DNA of 8,390 nucleotides, from contig JBGAWA010000132.1 of assembly GCA_044227805.1 (NCBI GenBank), forward strand, positions 1 to 8,390, in the 5' to 3' direction. Below are positions 1 to 6,399 of the stretch, one piece after another. Position 1 is the first letter of the stretch. The number at the start of each line of letters is the position of its first letter. This stretch comes from JACCZZ01 sp044227805 (GTDB lineage Bacteria; Bacteroidota; Bacteroidia; Chitinophagales; UBA10324). A model generated the notes under the pieces. The model did not search any database and was not told the origin of the DNA. It saw only the letters and a program-made list of their open reading frames with translations. The position numbers were made by a program, and so were the translations under genes.

Positions 1-49
1 TTTGTGCTCCAAACAAAAAGACAGTCAGCAAAAGGAGGAACGTTTTCAT
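1..49 (-). CDS. N-terminus of an exported protein (partial, cut by window edge)
   Basis: Reading leftward from the ATG at 49-47, the 16 available codons give MKTFLLLLTVFLFGAQ. This is a short positive start followed by a run of Leu, Val and Phe and then Gly-Ala-Gln, a typical signal peptide with a likely cleavage just before or near the Gln. No lipobox Cys is visible in the part shown. A good Bacteroidota promoter lies directly upstream (74-105), leaving a leader of about 20 bases, which supports the start. The gene is divergent from the TatD gene. The body of the protein lies outside the window, so no function can be given. Confidence 0.7.
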   Translation of the reverse strand, partial: MKTFLLLLTVFLFGAQ

Positions 50-73
50 AGTAAAAATTTGATTTATTAATAA

Positions 74-105
74 GGCAAAAATAAGCTAAATCGCGCCTCA
101 TTCAA
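74..105 (-). promoter_or_regulatory. Bacteroidota-type promoter for the leftward exported-protein gene
   Basis: On the minus strand, TTG (105-103), exactly 19 bases, then TATTTTTG (83-76) followed by CC. This matches the Bacteroidota housekeeping sigma consensus TTG-N19-TAnnTTTG at every defined position. Transcription would start near 72, about 20 bases before the ATG at 49. It is the best promoter in the window by consensus. No comparably clear element faces the TatD gene. Confidence 0.7.
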
Positions 106-170
106 CCATTGCATCTACTTCAAATCAGGAGTACATGAATATCTTTATGCAAAAATATAGTACCGTGAAA

Positions 171-941
171 ATGGTAGATACGCATTGCCACCTTTACCTT
201 CCGGAATTTGATGCTGACCGCGATGCCATGCTGCAAAGAGCATTGGACAAAAATGTTGATACGTTCTTTCTTCCAAATGTAGATGCAGCAACTATAGAGC
301 GACTCTTAAGCCTGTCAGCGGCCTTTCCTTCAACCTGCTTTCCGATGATAGGCCTTCATCCATGTTCGGTAAAGGATAACTGGAAAGAAGAAAATGCCAT
401 CATAGAAGAATACCTGTTTGGTACACCGTCATTAAAATTTTATGGCATTGGTGAAACGGGCCTTGACTACTATTGGTCAAAAGACTTCGTTACACAACAA
501 AAAGAGAATTTCCAGCTCCATATTAACTGGGCTAAAGAATTATCATTGCCAGTTATTATTCACAGTCGCAACTCAACGGATGATTGCATTGACCTGATTC
601 GCAAAAACAAATCGGATAGTCTCCGCGGTATCTTTCATTGTTTCTCGGGTGATATAGACCAGGCCCGGCAAATAACAGGGCTTGGGTTTTACCTCGGAAT
701 AGGTGGTGTTATCACATTCAAGAATGGAGGTCTTGACCGTGTATTGAACATGATTGACCTCGATCAAGTTGTTCTGGAAACTGATGCGCCATACCTTGCT
801 CCTGTTCCTTACAGGGGAAAGCGGAATGAAAGCAGCTATCTGCCATTGATTGCCGGAAAAATTGCTGCAATCAAACAGGTGTCCTTGGATGAAGTGATCG
901 ACATTACCACTTCCAATGCAAAAAAGCTATTTGCGTATTGA
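171..941 (+). CDS. tatD: TatD family metal-dependent hydrolase (DNase)
   Basis: A single-domain TIM-barrel metallohydrolase. TatD proteins are cytoplasmic 3'-5' exonucleases/DNases linked to repair of oxidised DNA. From this start it has 256 residues, close to the ~255-265 usual for the family. Seen in order: the metal-binding THCHL (His5, His7), GLHP (His63), GETGLDYY (Glu95), IHSR (His131), FHCFSG (His156) and ETDAPYLAP (Asp205), so the whole ligand set is present. The frame is open from the ATG at 135, and there are also starts at 147 and 165 (GTG). I prefer 171 because family members begin two to four residues before the DTHCH motif. The AGGAG at 128-132 is too close to 135 to serve it. 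TatD is clear; which paralogue (TatD or YcfH type) is not. A tRNA gene with its own promoter follows. Confidence 0.93.
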   Translation: MVDTHCHLYLPEFDADRDAMLQRALDKNVDTFFLPNVDAATIERLLSLSAAFPSTCFPMIGLHPCSVKDNWKEENAIIEEYLFGTPSLKFYGIGETGLDYYWSKDFVTQQKENFQLHINWAKELSLPVIIHSRNSTDDCIDLIRKNKSDSLRGIFHCFSGDIDQARQITGLGFYLGIGGVITFKNGGLDRVLNMIDLDQVVLETDAPYLAPVPYRGKRNESSYLPLIAGKIAAIKQVSLDEVIDITTSNAKKLFAY

Positions 942-943
942 TT

Positions 944-974
944 TTGATGGACAACCAAATTTTATGACCTTTGC
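944..974 (+). promoter_or_regulatory. Promoter of tRNA-Ser(GGA)
   Basis: TTG at 944-946 (within TTTTG), a 19-base spacer, then GACCTTTGC at 966-974. This differs from TAnnTTTGC only in the first base. Transcription would start near 977, about 16 bases before the mature tRNA. The position just after the TatD stop codon and the exact 19-base spacing make this a credible Bacteroidota promoter. Confidence 0.6.
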
Positions 975-992
975 GTCCCGCTCAAAAAACCT

Positions 993-1080
993 GGAGAGGT
1001 GTCCGAGTGGTTGAAGGAGCACGCCTGGAAAGTGTGTATACTCCTAAAGGGTATCGCGGGTTCGAATCCCGCCCTCTCCG
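993..1080 (+). tRNA. tRNA-Ser (anticodon GGA)
   Basis: A complete class II tRNA. The acceptor arms GGAGAGG (993-999) and CCTCTCC (1073-1079) pair perfectly, with discriminator G at 1080. The anticodon stem (1020-1024 with 1032-1036, one G-U pair) carries the loop CTGGAAA with anticodon GGA at 1027-1029, reading UCC and UCU. A long variable arm (about 1038-1056) and a perfect T arm around GGTTCGAATCC complete it. CCA is not encoded. The long variable arm and the discriminator G agree with serine identity. Confidence 0.97.
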
Positions 1081-1490
1081 CCCCTGCTCGCCGCATCTCT
1101 TGTCACCTGCAGGAGTGCTGGCGAGTTGTATTCCCCCTGATTTTTTATTCCCGGCTGCTTATGCAAACTCATGAACAGACCTTTCATTGCCTGCTTTGCG
1201 CCGGCAGCGGCAAATGGCATCCGGCTCGAATCCAATAAGTTTGTCATTTGTCCATTCACATGATATAAATCATATAATGCAGTAATGTTCATCATTACTA
1301 AAATCTTTCTTTCACCGGTATTTTCGCAAACCAGACACAGCAGTTGTCTTAAAACCGGGTTTTTCAATGCAAAAAAAAAGCCGCCCGGCCACGATGGAGC
1401 ATTGTTAAGTGTTTGCTCATTTTTATCAGAAAAAAATGTTTCGCAAACCCCAGGCAATTCTACGAAGAGGTTAGACCTGCTGCTTTTTCA

Positions 1491-1507
1491 AACTGCAGCA
1501 TGCAGTT
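1491..1507. promoter_or_regulatory. 17-base perfect dyad, candidate operator for tryptophanase
   Basis: AACTGCA-GCA-TGCAGTT: two perfect 7-base half sites around a 3-base centre. It lies 45 bases before the tryptophanase ATG and ends four bases upstream of a -7-like element (1512-1521). It therefore occupies the spacer and -33 zone, where a bound repressor would block RNA polymerase. The geometry suits a dimeric helix-turn-helix repressor. Which protein binds is unknown, and no repressor gene lies next to it apart from the AraC-type gene 2.4 kb downstream. Confidence 0.45.
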
Positions 1508-1511
1508 CAAT

Positions 1512-1521
1512 TATTTACGGC
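1512..1521 (+). promoter_or_regulatory. Candidate -7 element for tryptophanase
   Basis: TATTTACGGC matches 8 of 10 bases of TATTTTCGCC, the element found at two other places in this window. It would give a start near 1523 and a leader of about 30 bases. No good TTG lies 19 bases upstream, which would suit a promoter needing an activator, or it may not be a promoter at all. Confidence 0.3.
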
Positions 1522-1552
1522 AAAACCAATTCTTAGTGTAAAAACATCCAAG

Positions 1553-2926
1553 ATGACAAAAACCATCATCGAACCGTTCAGGATCAAAACCGTAGAGCCG
1601 ATTTCACTTACCACCCAATCGCAGCGGCAGCGATTGTTAAAAAGTGCGCACTATAATCCGTTCCTGCTCCATTCAAAAGATGTCATCATTGATCTTTTGA
1701 CCGACAGTGGCACTTCCGCTATGAGTATCAACCAGTGGGCGGGCATTATGCTGGGTGACGAATCCTATGCCGGAGCGAGCAGCTGGCTGAAGCTGGAACA
1801 AACGATCCATGAATTAACAGGCCTGCCGCATATTCTTCCAACCCACCAGGGAAGAGCGGCAGAAAGGATTCTCTATGGTCAACTGGGAGGCAAAGGAAAA
1901 ATCTTTATTGCCAACACGCACTTTGATACGACAAGGGCCAATATCGAGTTTACGGGCGCCACAGCCATAGATTGCCTCACACAAGAGGCAAAGGACCTTA
2001 ATTCTGAATTTCATTTTAAAGGCAACCTGGATACGGATGCGTTGAAAATACTGATCAGGAAACACGGAAGTAAAAACATTGCCGGCATCATACTTACGGT
2101 CACCAATAACACCGGCGGAGGCCAGCCCGTTTCGATGAGTAATGCCATAGAGGTGAGAAAGATCTGCGATGAGTATGGGCTGATGCTGGTGCTTGATATG
2201 TGCCGAATTGCCGAAAACAGTTACTTCATTCATCATTTTGAAAAAGGCTTCTCTGCCAAATCCTATTTTGAAATCGCTCAGCAAATGTGCCGGCTCGCTG
2301 ATGCCTGTGTAATGAGTGCCAAAAAAGACGGTTTAGCTAATATGGGCGGCTTTCTCTCCATTAAAGATGATACGGTTGCTGCAGCCTGTACCAACCTGCT
2401 CATTATTACGGAAGGTTTTACAACATATGGCGGATTATCAGGCCGTGATATGGAAGCCATCGCAGTGGGCCTGAAAGAAGTTTTTGAGCCCGGATATCTT
2501 AAGTACAGAATTGAAAGCACTAAATACCTCGGCAATCATTTATATGAAAAGGGAATCCCGCTCATGCATCCAATCGGCGGTCACGCTGTATATATTGATG
2601 CCAGAGAGTTTTACCATCACCTGCCAGTGGAGCAATATCCCGGGCAGGCACTGGTGTGTGAACTTTATCTGGCGGGAGGAATTCGATGCGTAGAAATCGG
2701 AAGTGTAATGTTTGGTAAATATGATGCGAAAGGGAAACTGATCCCTGCTGCTCAGGAGCTGGTGCGGCTGGCAATTCCACGAAGAGTTTACACCCAAAGT
2801 CATATTGACTATGTTATTGAAGTTTTTGATGAAGTGTATAAAAACAGGAGTCGTGCCAGGGGACTCCGCATTACCTATGAGCCGAAGTTTCTAAGGCATT
2901 TCACGGCACGTTTTGAAAGAATGTGA
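1553..2926 (+). CDS. tnaA: Tryptophanase (tryptophan indole-lyase), PLP-dependent
   Basis: A 457-residue fold-type I PLP enzyme of the beta-eliminating lyase family, cytoplasmic. It splits L-tryptophan into indole, pyruvate and ammonia. Visible active-site parts: IDLLTDSGT (46-54), Tyr72 in GDESYAG (the general acid in relatives), phosphate-binding THQGR (97-101), Phe124 stacking on PLP, Asp215/Arg218 in LDMCR, the Schiff-base lysine Lys258 in MSAKKD, Arg410 in AIPRR for the substrate carboxylate, and His449 near the end. Its closest alternative is tyrosine phenol-lyase, of nearly equal length (456). Two positions decide: the phenol-lyase Thr124 is Asp125 here (HFDTT), and its Arg381 is Ile382 here (CVEIG). 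Both match tryptophanase. The PLP lyase call is certain; indole-lyase specificity is very likely. It seems to be a single-gene unit preceded by a dyad operator. No tryptophan permease gene is adjacent, unlike the tna operon of E. coli. Confidence 0.93.
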   Translation: MTKTIIEPFRIKTVEPISLTTQSQRQRLLKSAHYNPFLLHSKDVIIDLLTDSGTSAMSINQWAGIMLGDESYAGASSWLKLEQTIHELTGLPHILPTHQGRAAERILYGQLGGKGKIFIANTHFDTTRANIEFTGATAIDCLTQEAKDLNSEFHFKGNLDTDALKILIRKHGSKNIAGIILTVTNNTGGGQPVSMSNAIEVRKICDEYGLMLVLDMCRIAENSYFIHHFEKGFSAKSYFEIAQQMCRLADACVMSAKKDGLANMGGFLSIKDDTVAAACTNLLIITEGFTTYGGLSGRDMEAIAVGLKEVFEPGYLKYRIESTKYLGNHLYEKGIPLMHPIGGHAVYIDAREFYHHLPVEQYPGQALVCELYLAGGIRCVEIGSVMFGKYDAKGKLIPAAQELVRLAIPRRVYTQSHIDYVIEVFDEVYKNRSRARGLRITYEPKFLRHFTARFERM

Positions 2927-3039
2927 GAAACAATTTTATAGAAGCGGGCCACTATCATCCTGTTCTACCAGCAGGAAAACCGGTGAGTTTTCAATGGCAG
3001 ACAATTGACAAAATGTGCGTGGAAATCTAAATTTCAGCA

Positions 3040-3066
3040 AACCGGAACTTTGGATTTATTTTCGCC
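3040..3066 (+). promoter_or_regulatory. Promoter-like element, first copy of AACCGGAA-N9-TATTTTCGCC
   Basis: AACCGGAA at 3040-3047 and TATTTTCGCC at 3057-3066, nine bases apart. The right part resembles the Bacteroidota -7 element (TAnnTTTGC with one change). If used, transcription starts near 3068, 9 to 18 bases before the two candidate ATG codons of the secreted protein. An overlapping GAACTTTG (3045-3052) is a second possible -7 element. The same pair of blocks recurs at 3748-3773 before the second tRNA. Confidence 0.45.
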
Positions 3067-3076
3067 TTCCGTAAAA

Positions 3077-3589
3077 ATGAATCTCATGAAAAAGTTTGTG
3101 TCTGTCTTGTTCTTCGTATGTTTTGTTATCAGTGTCTCTTCCGGCCAGGACATCATTAAAGGAGTTACCAATTCGGTATCGCTCGTTAAAAAAAGCGCCA
3201 AGCTGCCGGCTATAAAGAATAAGGATGGGTCCACTATTGTCCTCTCTTACAAAGAGCCGGATGGCTTAAAAGTGATGATGGGCAAGAACGGAAAAAATTT
3301 TCCGTTTTGCGATCCTTATCCCAATGCATTGATGGTGCAGGTTGCGGAAGCAGATATAGATAATGATGGCAAACCGGAAATACTCGTGGGAGCACGCACC
3401 TCAACCGAATCGGTGGAAATAAAAATTTCTAAGAAACCAGAGTTTGAAACACTGTATAAAATATGGTCATCGTTCACCGGCGTTCAGTCGTTTGAATTTC
3501 CCGGCGATGGCACTGTGAAACTATATGATATGAATGGCAAGTTCGGTTTGTTTAAAATAAATCCTGAAGGAAAACTGATAGCGCTATAG
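3077..3589 (+). CDS. Small secreted protein with one Asp-rich FG-GAP/VCBS-like loop, unknown function
   Basis: From the ATG at 3077 the product has 170 residues; an ATG at 3086 would give 167. The frame is open from a TTG at 3005, but both ATGs sit right before a clean signal peptide (MKKFVSVLFFVCFVISVSSG, from the second), cleaved before Gln-Asp. No lipobox is present. In the second half, ADIDNDGKPEILVGA has the D-x-D-x-D-G spacing of calcium loops in FG-GAP/VCBS repeats, where such loops are followed by PDL/PEI plus a strand. Here there is only one clear copy, so a full beta-propeller is not possible. The rest reads as short beta strands (TIVLSYK, VKLYDMNGKFGLFKI). I infer a periplasmic or secreted beta-rich protein. 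I do not recognise a named family, and its link to tryptophanase upstream is unproven. Confidence 0.8.
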   Translation: MNLMKKFVSVLFFVCFVISVSSGQDIIKGVTNSVSLVKKSAKLPAIKNKDGSTIVLSYKEPDGLKVMMGKNGKNFPFCDPYPNALMVQVAEADIDNDGKPEILVGARTSTESVEIKISKKPEFETLYKIWSSFTGVQSFEFPGDGTVKLYDMNGKFGLFKINPEGKLIAL

Positions 3590-3747
3590 ACCGCTGCCGA
3601 TCCTATTAACGCTTTATATTTTACGCTTCAAGAAGGTGATCTGTCACGTAGCAGTGTACCACCGTTGATCAACTTACTGACTATTCAGTCAGGAAATCCA
3701 CAACCACTGTTTCTGGCAGGAATGATTGATAATCATTGCCCGGCGGC

Positions 3748-3773
3748 AACCGGAATTATTTGATATTTTCGCC
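3748..3773 (+). promoter_or_regulatory. Promoter of tRNA-Ser(CGA), second copy of AACCGGAA-N8-TATTTTCGCC
   Basis: AACCGGAA at 3748-3755 and TATTTTCGCC at 3764-3773, eight bases apart, repeating the blocks at 3040-3066. The -7-like element ends only a few bases before the mature tRNA at 3777, so the primary transcript would have almost no 5' leader. No TTG sits 19 bases upstream; the nearest (3736-3738) is 25 bases away. Confidence 0.5.
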
Positions 3774-3776
3774 CAC

Positions 3777-3863
3777 GGAGAGATGCCAGAGTGGTTGAAT
3801 GGGACGGTCTCGAAAACCGTTTACCGACATGTCGGTACGAGGGTTCGAATCCCTCTCTCTCCG
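3777..3863 (+). tRNA. tRNA-Ser (anticodon CGA)
   Basis: A complete class II tRNA. The acceptor arms GGAGAGA (3777-3783) and TCTCTCC (3856-3862) pair fully, with discriminator G at 3863. The anticodon stem ACGGT/ACCGT encloses loop CTCGAAA with anticodon CGA at 3811-3813, reading UCG. The variable arm ACCGACATGTCGGT is a perfect palindrome. The T arm GAGGGTTCGAATCCCTC is perfect. CCA is not encoded. It is the second serine tRNA in 3 kb, with a different anticodon from the first. No clear terminator follows, so transcription may run into the AraC-type gene 65 bases downstream. Confidence 0.97.
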
Positions 3864-3928
3864 CATTATCTGGTTAGTAGGAATTATCATCATTCTCTCA
3901 CTATCATGTGTTGTCCGGCAGGTAAACA

Positions 3929-4822
3929 ATGAAATCGTCCCGCGCAAAAATCCCTCAACTGCCTTTATTACATCGCAACAAGCAGGTGAATTTTTTATGT
4001 AAGACAATGCAGCAGATAGAAGAGGATGAAAACGATCAGCTTCAACTGCCGCACCGGCACGATTACTACACAATTATCTGGATTGAAAAAGCGAGCGGTA
4101 CGCATCATATTGATTTCAAGTCGTATCCGGTACACAGTCAAACCATTTATTTTATCGGGCCCGAACAGGTACATCTCCTGCAATTAAACCAAAAACCTAA
4201 AGGAAGGGTGCTTCTATTCACGGTTGATTTCCTGGAAGTTAATGGCATTCCACTGCAGTTTTTATCCGGCCTTGGGTTATTTTTCGCCTGTGATGAATTC
4301 ACACCGATCAGGCTGAAGAAGGCACAGGTTACGGAAATGCAAACCTATGCCGATTACATCTTCCGTGAATTTGAAAACGATCAGTACCTTAAACAGGAAA
4401 CAATAGCTGCCTGGCTAAAATTATTTTTGATTGCCTGCAAACGTATAAAGGCGGAAATAACTGATAAAAATGCCCTGCCTCCAACTAGCAGTTCAAAAAC
4501 GGTGAGGGAATTTAAGAGCCTGCTGGAGAAAAAGTTTGCACAGCACCACAAAGTGAGTTACTATGCCGGTGAGTTACACCTGTCGGCGAATTATCTCAAC
4601 GAAATCATCCGGGAAGAAACCGGTCAATCTGCCAAAGACCTTATTCAAAACCGTATTATACTCGAAGCAAAACGGCTGGCTACCTATTCAGCAAATTCGA
4701 TGAAAGAAACGGCCTTTCAGCTGGGTTTCGATGATCCGTCTCATTTCAGCAAGTTCTTCCGTAATTGCACCCATACCGGTTATAGCCATTTCAGCCGGCA
4801 AATCCGTAAAATATACCTGTAA
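3929..4822 (+). CDS. AraC family transcriptional regulator
   Basis: A 297-residue DNA-binding protein with the two-domain AraC layout. Residues ~20-120 form a cupin-like ligand or dimer domain, with the typical PHRHDYYTIIWI near its start (41-52) and IYFIGPEQVH at 73-82. Residues ~192-292 form the double helix-turn-helix: YYAGELHLSANYLNEIIRE is the first recognition unit and AFQLGFDDPSHFSKFFRN the second. The usual Pro in the final TP..FR region is replaced (THTGYSHFSR). The start at 3929 gives a full-length N-terminal domain. It reads in the same direction as the pirin and YceI genes, 82 bases before pirin, so it likely controls them. The ligand is unknown; no sugar-pathway gene is nearby. 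Confidence 0.92.
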   Translation: MKSSRAKIPQLPLLHRNKQVNFLCKTMQQIEEDENDQLQLPHRHDYYTIIWIEKASGTHHIDFKSYPVHSQTIYFIGPEQVHLLQLNQKPKGRVLLFTVDFLEVNGIPLQFLSGLGLFFACDEFTPIRLKKAQVTEMQTYADYIFREFENDQYLKQETIAAWLKLFLIACKRIKAEITDKNALPPTSSSKTVREFKSLLEKKFAQHHKVSYYAGELHLSANYLNEIIREETGQSAKDLIQNRIILEAKRLATYSANSMKETAFQLGFDDPSHFSKFFRNCTHTGYSHFSRQIRKIYL

Positions 4823-4842
4823 GACAATGTTTTTTACGTGTA

Positions 4843-4870
4843 CGGTTACCCTTTACCGGCCGATCTTTGC
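4843..4870 (+). promoter_or_regulatory. Candidate promoter and regulator site before pirin
   Basis: GATCTTTGC at 4862-4870 is one base off the TAnnTTTGC element and would start transcription near 4873, about 32 bases before the pirin ATG. Directly upstream, CGGTTACCCTTTACCG (4843-4858) holds both a small inverted repeat (CGGT/ACCG) and a direct repeat of TTACC seven bases apart. AraC-type activators commonly bind direct repeats next to the promoter, so the neighbouring regulator is a natural candidate. This assignment is an inference. Confidence 0.4.
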
Positions 4871-4904
4871 CCAATAAAATTCATTTAATCAAATCAGAGA
4901 AATC

Positions 4905-5666
4905 ATGGCAACCATCATTTTTCATGAAGCCGGCACACGCGGCCATGCCAACCACGGATGGCTCGATTCACATCATACCTTCAGCTTTGCAAACTATCAT
5001 AATGCAGCGCGTATGCACTTTGGTGCGCTTCGAGTACTGAATGATGATATAGTACAGGGTGGGATGGGATTCGGAAAACATCCGCACGACAATATGGAGA
5101 TTGTATCCATACCACTGAAGGGTGCCCTCGAACACCGCGATACTACGGGGCGCCATGCCGTTATCCAAACTGGCGATGTGCAAATCATGAGTGCGGGCTC
5201 GGGAATTTCTCATTCAGAAATGAATGCATCAAAATCGGAAGATGTGAACTTCTTGCAGATTTGGGTGTTTCCTAAAATCCGGAACATCACTCCGCGGTAC
5301 GAGCAAAAGACTTTCAACGCGGCAGACAGGATCAATAAATGGCAGATGGTGGTTTCGCCCGAGGCAGGTTCAGGAGCCTTGTGGATCAATCAGGATGCAT
5401 GGTTTATGCTGGGCGATTGGGAGAAAGGATTGGAAACAACCTACAGTGTGCACCAAAAAGGTAATGGGGTGTATGCATTCATCATAAGCGGCGAAGCTTC
5501 GGTGAACGGGCAACAACTAAACAGGCGTGACGGAGCCGGCATTTTGAGTGAGGAAGAAATCGTGATAAAGGCGAAAGACAACGCACAAATACTGTTGATA
5601 GAAGTGCCCATGGAATTTAAGTTATTAAAGGTTTGCTTCATTTTTCTCAAAAGAAAAAATGATTAA
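4905..5666 (+). CDS. Pirin family protein (YhhW-like bicupin, possible quercetin 2,3-dioxygenase)
   Basis: A 253-residue cytoplasmic bicupin. The N-terminal half closely follows E. coli YhhW: RGHANHGWLDSHHTFSFANY at 12-31, then GFGKHPHDNMEI (55-66) and GSGISHSE (98-105). The four metal ligands of pirins are present as His59, His61, His103 and Glu105. The C-terminal cupin ends at LLIEVPMEF. YhhW and human pirin can open the flavonol quercetin in vitro, but the physiological substrate in bacteria is generally unknown. The last ~14 residues (KLLKVCFIFLKRKND) extend past the usual family end; they look like unselected read-on and may be a late stop. It sits between an AraC-type regulator and YceI, all in the same direction, suggesting a stress or redox response unit. 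Confidence 0.93.
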   Translation: MATIIFHEAGTRGHANHGWLDSHHTFSFANYHNAARMHFGALRVLNDDIVQGGMGFGKHPHDNMEIVSIPLKGALEHRDTTGRHAVIQTGDVQIMSAGSGISHSEMNASKSEDVNFLQIWVFPKIRNITPRYEQKTFNAADRINKWQMVVSPEAGSGALWINQDAWFMLGDWEKGLETTYSVHQKGNGVYAFIISGEASVNGQQLNRRDGAGILSEEEIVIKAKDNAQILLIEVPMEFKLLKVCFIFLKRKND

Positions 5667-5800
5667 TAAACACTCCGCAGAGTTATATCGAGATAGTACC
5701 CGCTGTTGTTTTGAACTGCCTAATGCGGGTTGAATTCTTACGACAAGCTGGAATTAACAGAATTTTCAATTAAACTATAAAACCAAAAACAACGCAAAAC

Positions 5801-6340
5801 ATGAAGACAGTAAAATGGACCCTGGATGCTGCACATTCACAGTTGCAGTTTAAAGTAAGACACATGATGCTTACCACTGTGACCGGTGAATTCAAAAAAT
5901 TTGACATACAGGTAGAAACCGAAGGCGATGACTTCGGAAGCGCGAAAATTAATGTCACAGCAGATATTGATTCCATCAGTTCAGGTTCGGAACAACGCGA
6001 CGTGCATCTTAAATCGGATGATTTCTTTAATGCTGAAAAGTTCCCACAAATGACCTTCAAAGGACAATCACTGATGCATGTTGGTGATGATCACTGGATA
6101 TTACATGGAGATCTCACCATCCGGGATATCACAAAGCAAGTTTCATTTGATGTGCTCTACATGGGTATGATTGATGATCCATGGGGAAATAAGAAGGTAG
6201 GCTTTGAAGTGAATGGAAAAGTACAGCGCAAAGAATTTGGACTGTTATGGAATGTGGTAACGGAAGCCGGTGGAGTGGTGGCAAGTGATGATGTACGCAT
6301 TCATGGGAATGTACAATTCATCATGTCGAAAGACGCTTAA
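5801..6340 (+). CDS. YceI family protein (lipocalin-like, isoprenoid-binding), cytoplasmic form
   Basis: A 179-residue single YceI domain with no signal peptide, so probably cytoplasmic, unlike the exported E. coli YceI. Family landmarks: DAAHSQLQFKVRHMMLTTV (9-27) with GEF at 29-31, RDVHLKSDDFFNAEKFPQMT (66-85), the GDLTIRD strand (103-109) and RKEFGL (143-148). Relatives form a lipocalin-like barrel that binds polyisoprenoid or fatty-acid chains such as quinone tails. The gene lies 134 bases after pirin with no clear promoter of its own in the gap, and a strong terminator follows 28 bases after its stop, so it is likely the last gene of the regulator-pirin-YceI unit. The ligand here is unknown. 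Confidence 0.93.
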   Translation: MKTVKWTLDAAHSQLQFKVRHMMLTTVTGEFKKFDIQVETEGDDFGSAKINVTADIDSISSGSEQRDVHLKSDDFFNAEKFPQMTFKGQSLMHVGDDHWILHGDLTIRDITKQVSFDVLYMGMIDDPWGNKKVGFEVNGKVQRKEFGLLWNVVTEAGGVVASDDVRIHGNVQFIMSKDA

Positions 6341-6367
6341 GGATTGTTCTTCTCACCTGAAATTTTT

Positions 6368-6399
6368 AAACCGGGTTTTTCCACAGGAAAACCCGGTTT
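6368..6399. terminator. Strong hairpin terminator between converging genes
   Basis: AAACCGGGTTTT (6368-6379) pairs perfectly over 12 bases with AAAACCCGGTTT (6388-6399). A small inner CC-ACA-GG tops the loop. The stem itself supplies the T tract on either strand, so it can act both for YceI (28 bases after its stop) and for the leftward genes arriving from the right. Confidence 0.8.

Larger units (their letters stand above)
1081..1552. other. Intergenic stretch without a convincing gene
   Basis: About 470 bases between tRNA-Ser(GGA) and tryptophanase. The longest open frame here runs leftward into the antisense of the tRNA and is spurious. Rightward frames show no familiar motif. What can be seen: CTCGCC (1087-1092) pairs with GGCGAG (1120-1125) and is followed by a T run near 1140, a weak candidate terminator for the tRNA. 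A perfect hairpin AGTAATG-TTCAT-CATTACT sits at 1281-1299, next to the smaller ATGAT-ATAA-ATCAT (1260-1273). A broken terminator-like hairpin at 1351-1389 shares a 14-base arm with the real terminator at 6368. The last 60 bases hold the tryptophanase control region. No tnaC-like leader peptide with a Trp codon was found. Confidence 0.5.

Noticed and set aside
1222..1233. GGCTCGAATCC, one base off the tRNA T-loop GGTTCGAATCC, as a possible attachment-site scar
   Set aside because: The flanks cannot form a T stem, there is no integrase gene, and the match is only 11 bases.
1044..1457. 137-codon leftward frame ending in GGEGGIRTRDTL
   Set aside because: The end is the antisense of tRNA-Ser(GGA), a well-known source of false proteins; the rest shows no motif or promoter.
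1285..1536. 83-codon rightward frame before tryptophanase
   Set aside because: Low-complexity, no domain or start signal, and it overlaps the dyad and hairpins; no Trp codon pattern of a tnaC leader.
1553..2926. Tyrosine phenol-lyase as the identity of the PLP lyase
   Set aside because: The length fits, but the two specificity positions are Asp125 and Ile382, as in tryptophanase, rather than Thr and Arg.
2975..2992. GAAAAC-CGGTGA-GTTTTC hairpin after tryptophanase as terminator
   Set aside because: Only six mostly A-T pairs and a short T tract; too weak to call.
3726..3932. Rightward frame with MPEWLNGTVSKTV and RVRIPLSP
   Set aside because: Sense translation of tRNA-Ser(CGA), another classic spurious product; the frame at 971-1238 over the first tRNA is the same kind of artefact.
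3756..4073. 105-codon leftward frame containing RERDSNPRTDMSVNGF
   Set aside because: Again the antisense translation of a serine tRNA, extended into the start of the AraC-type gene.
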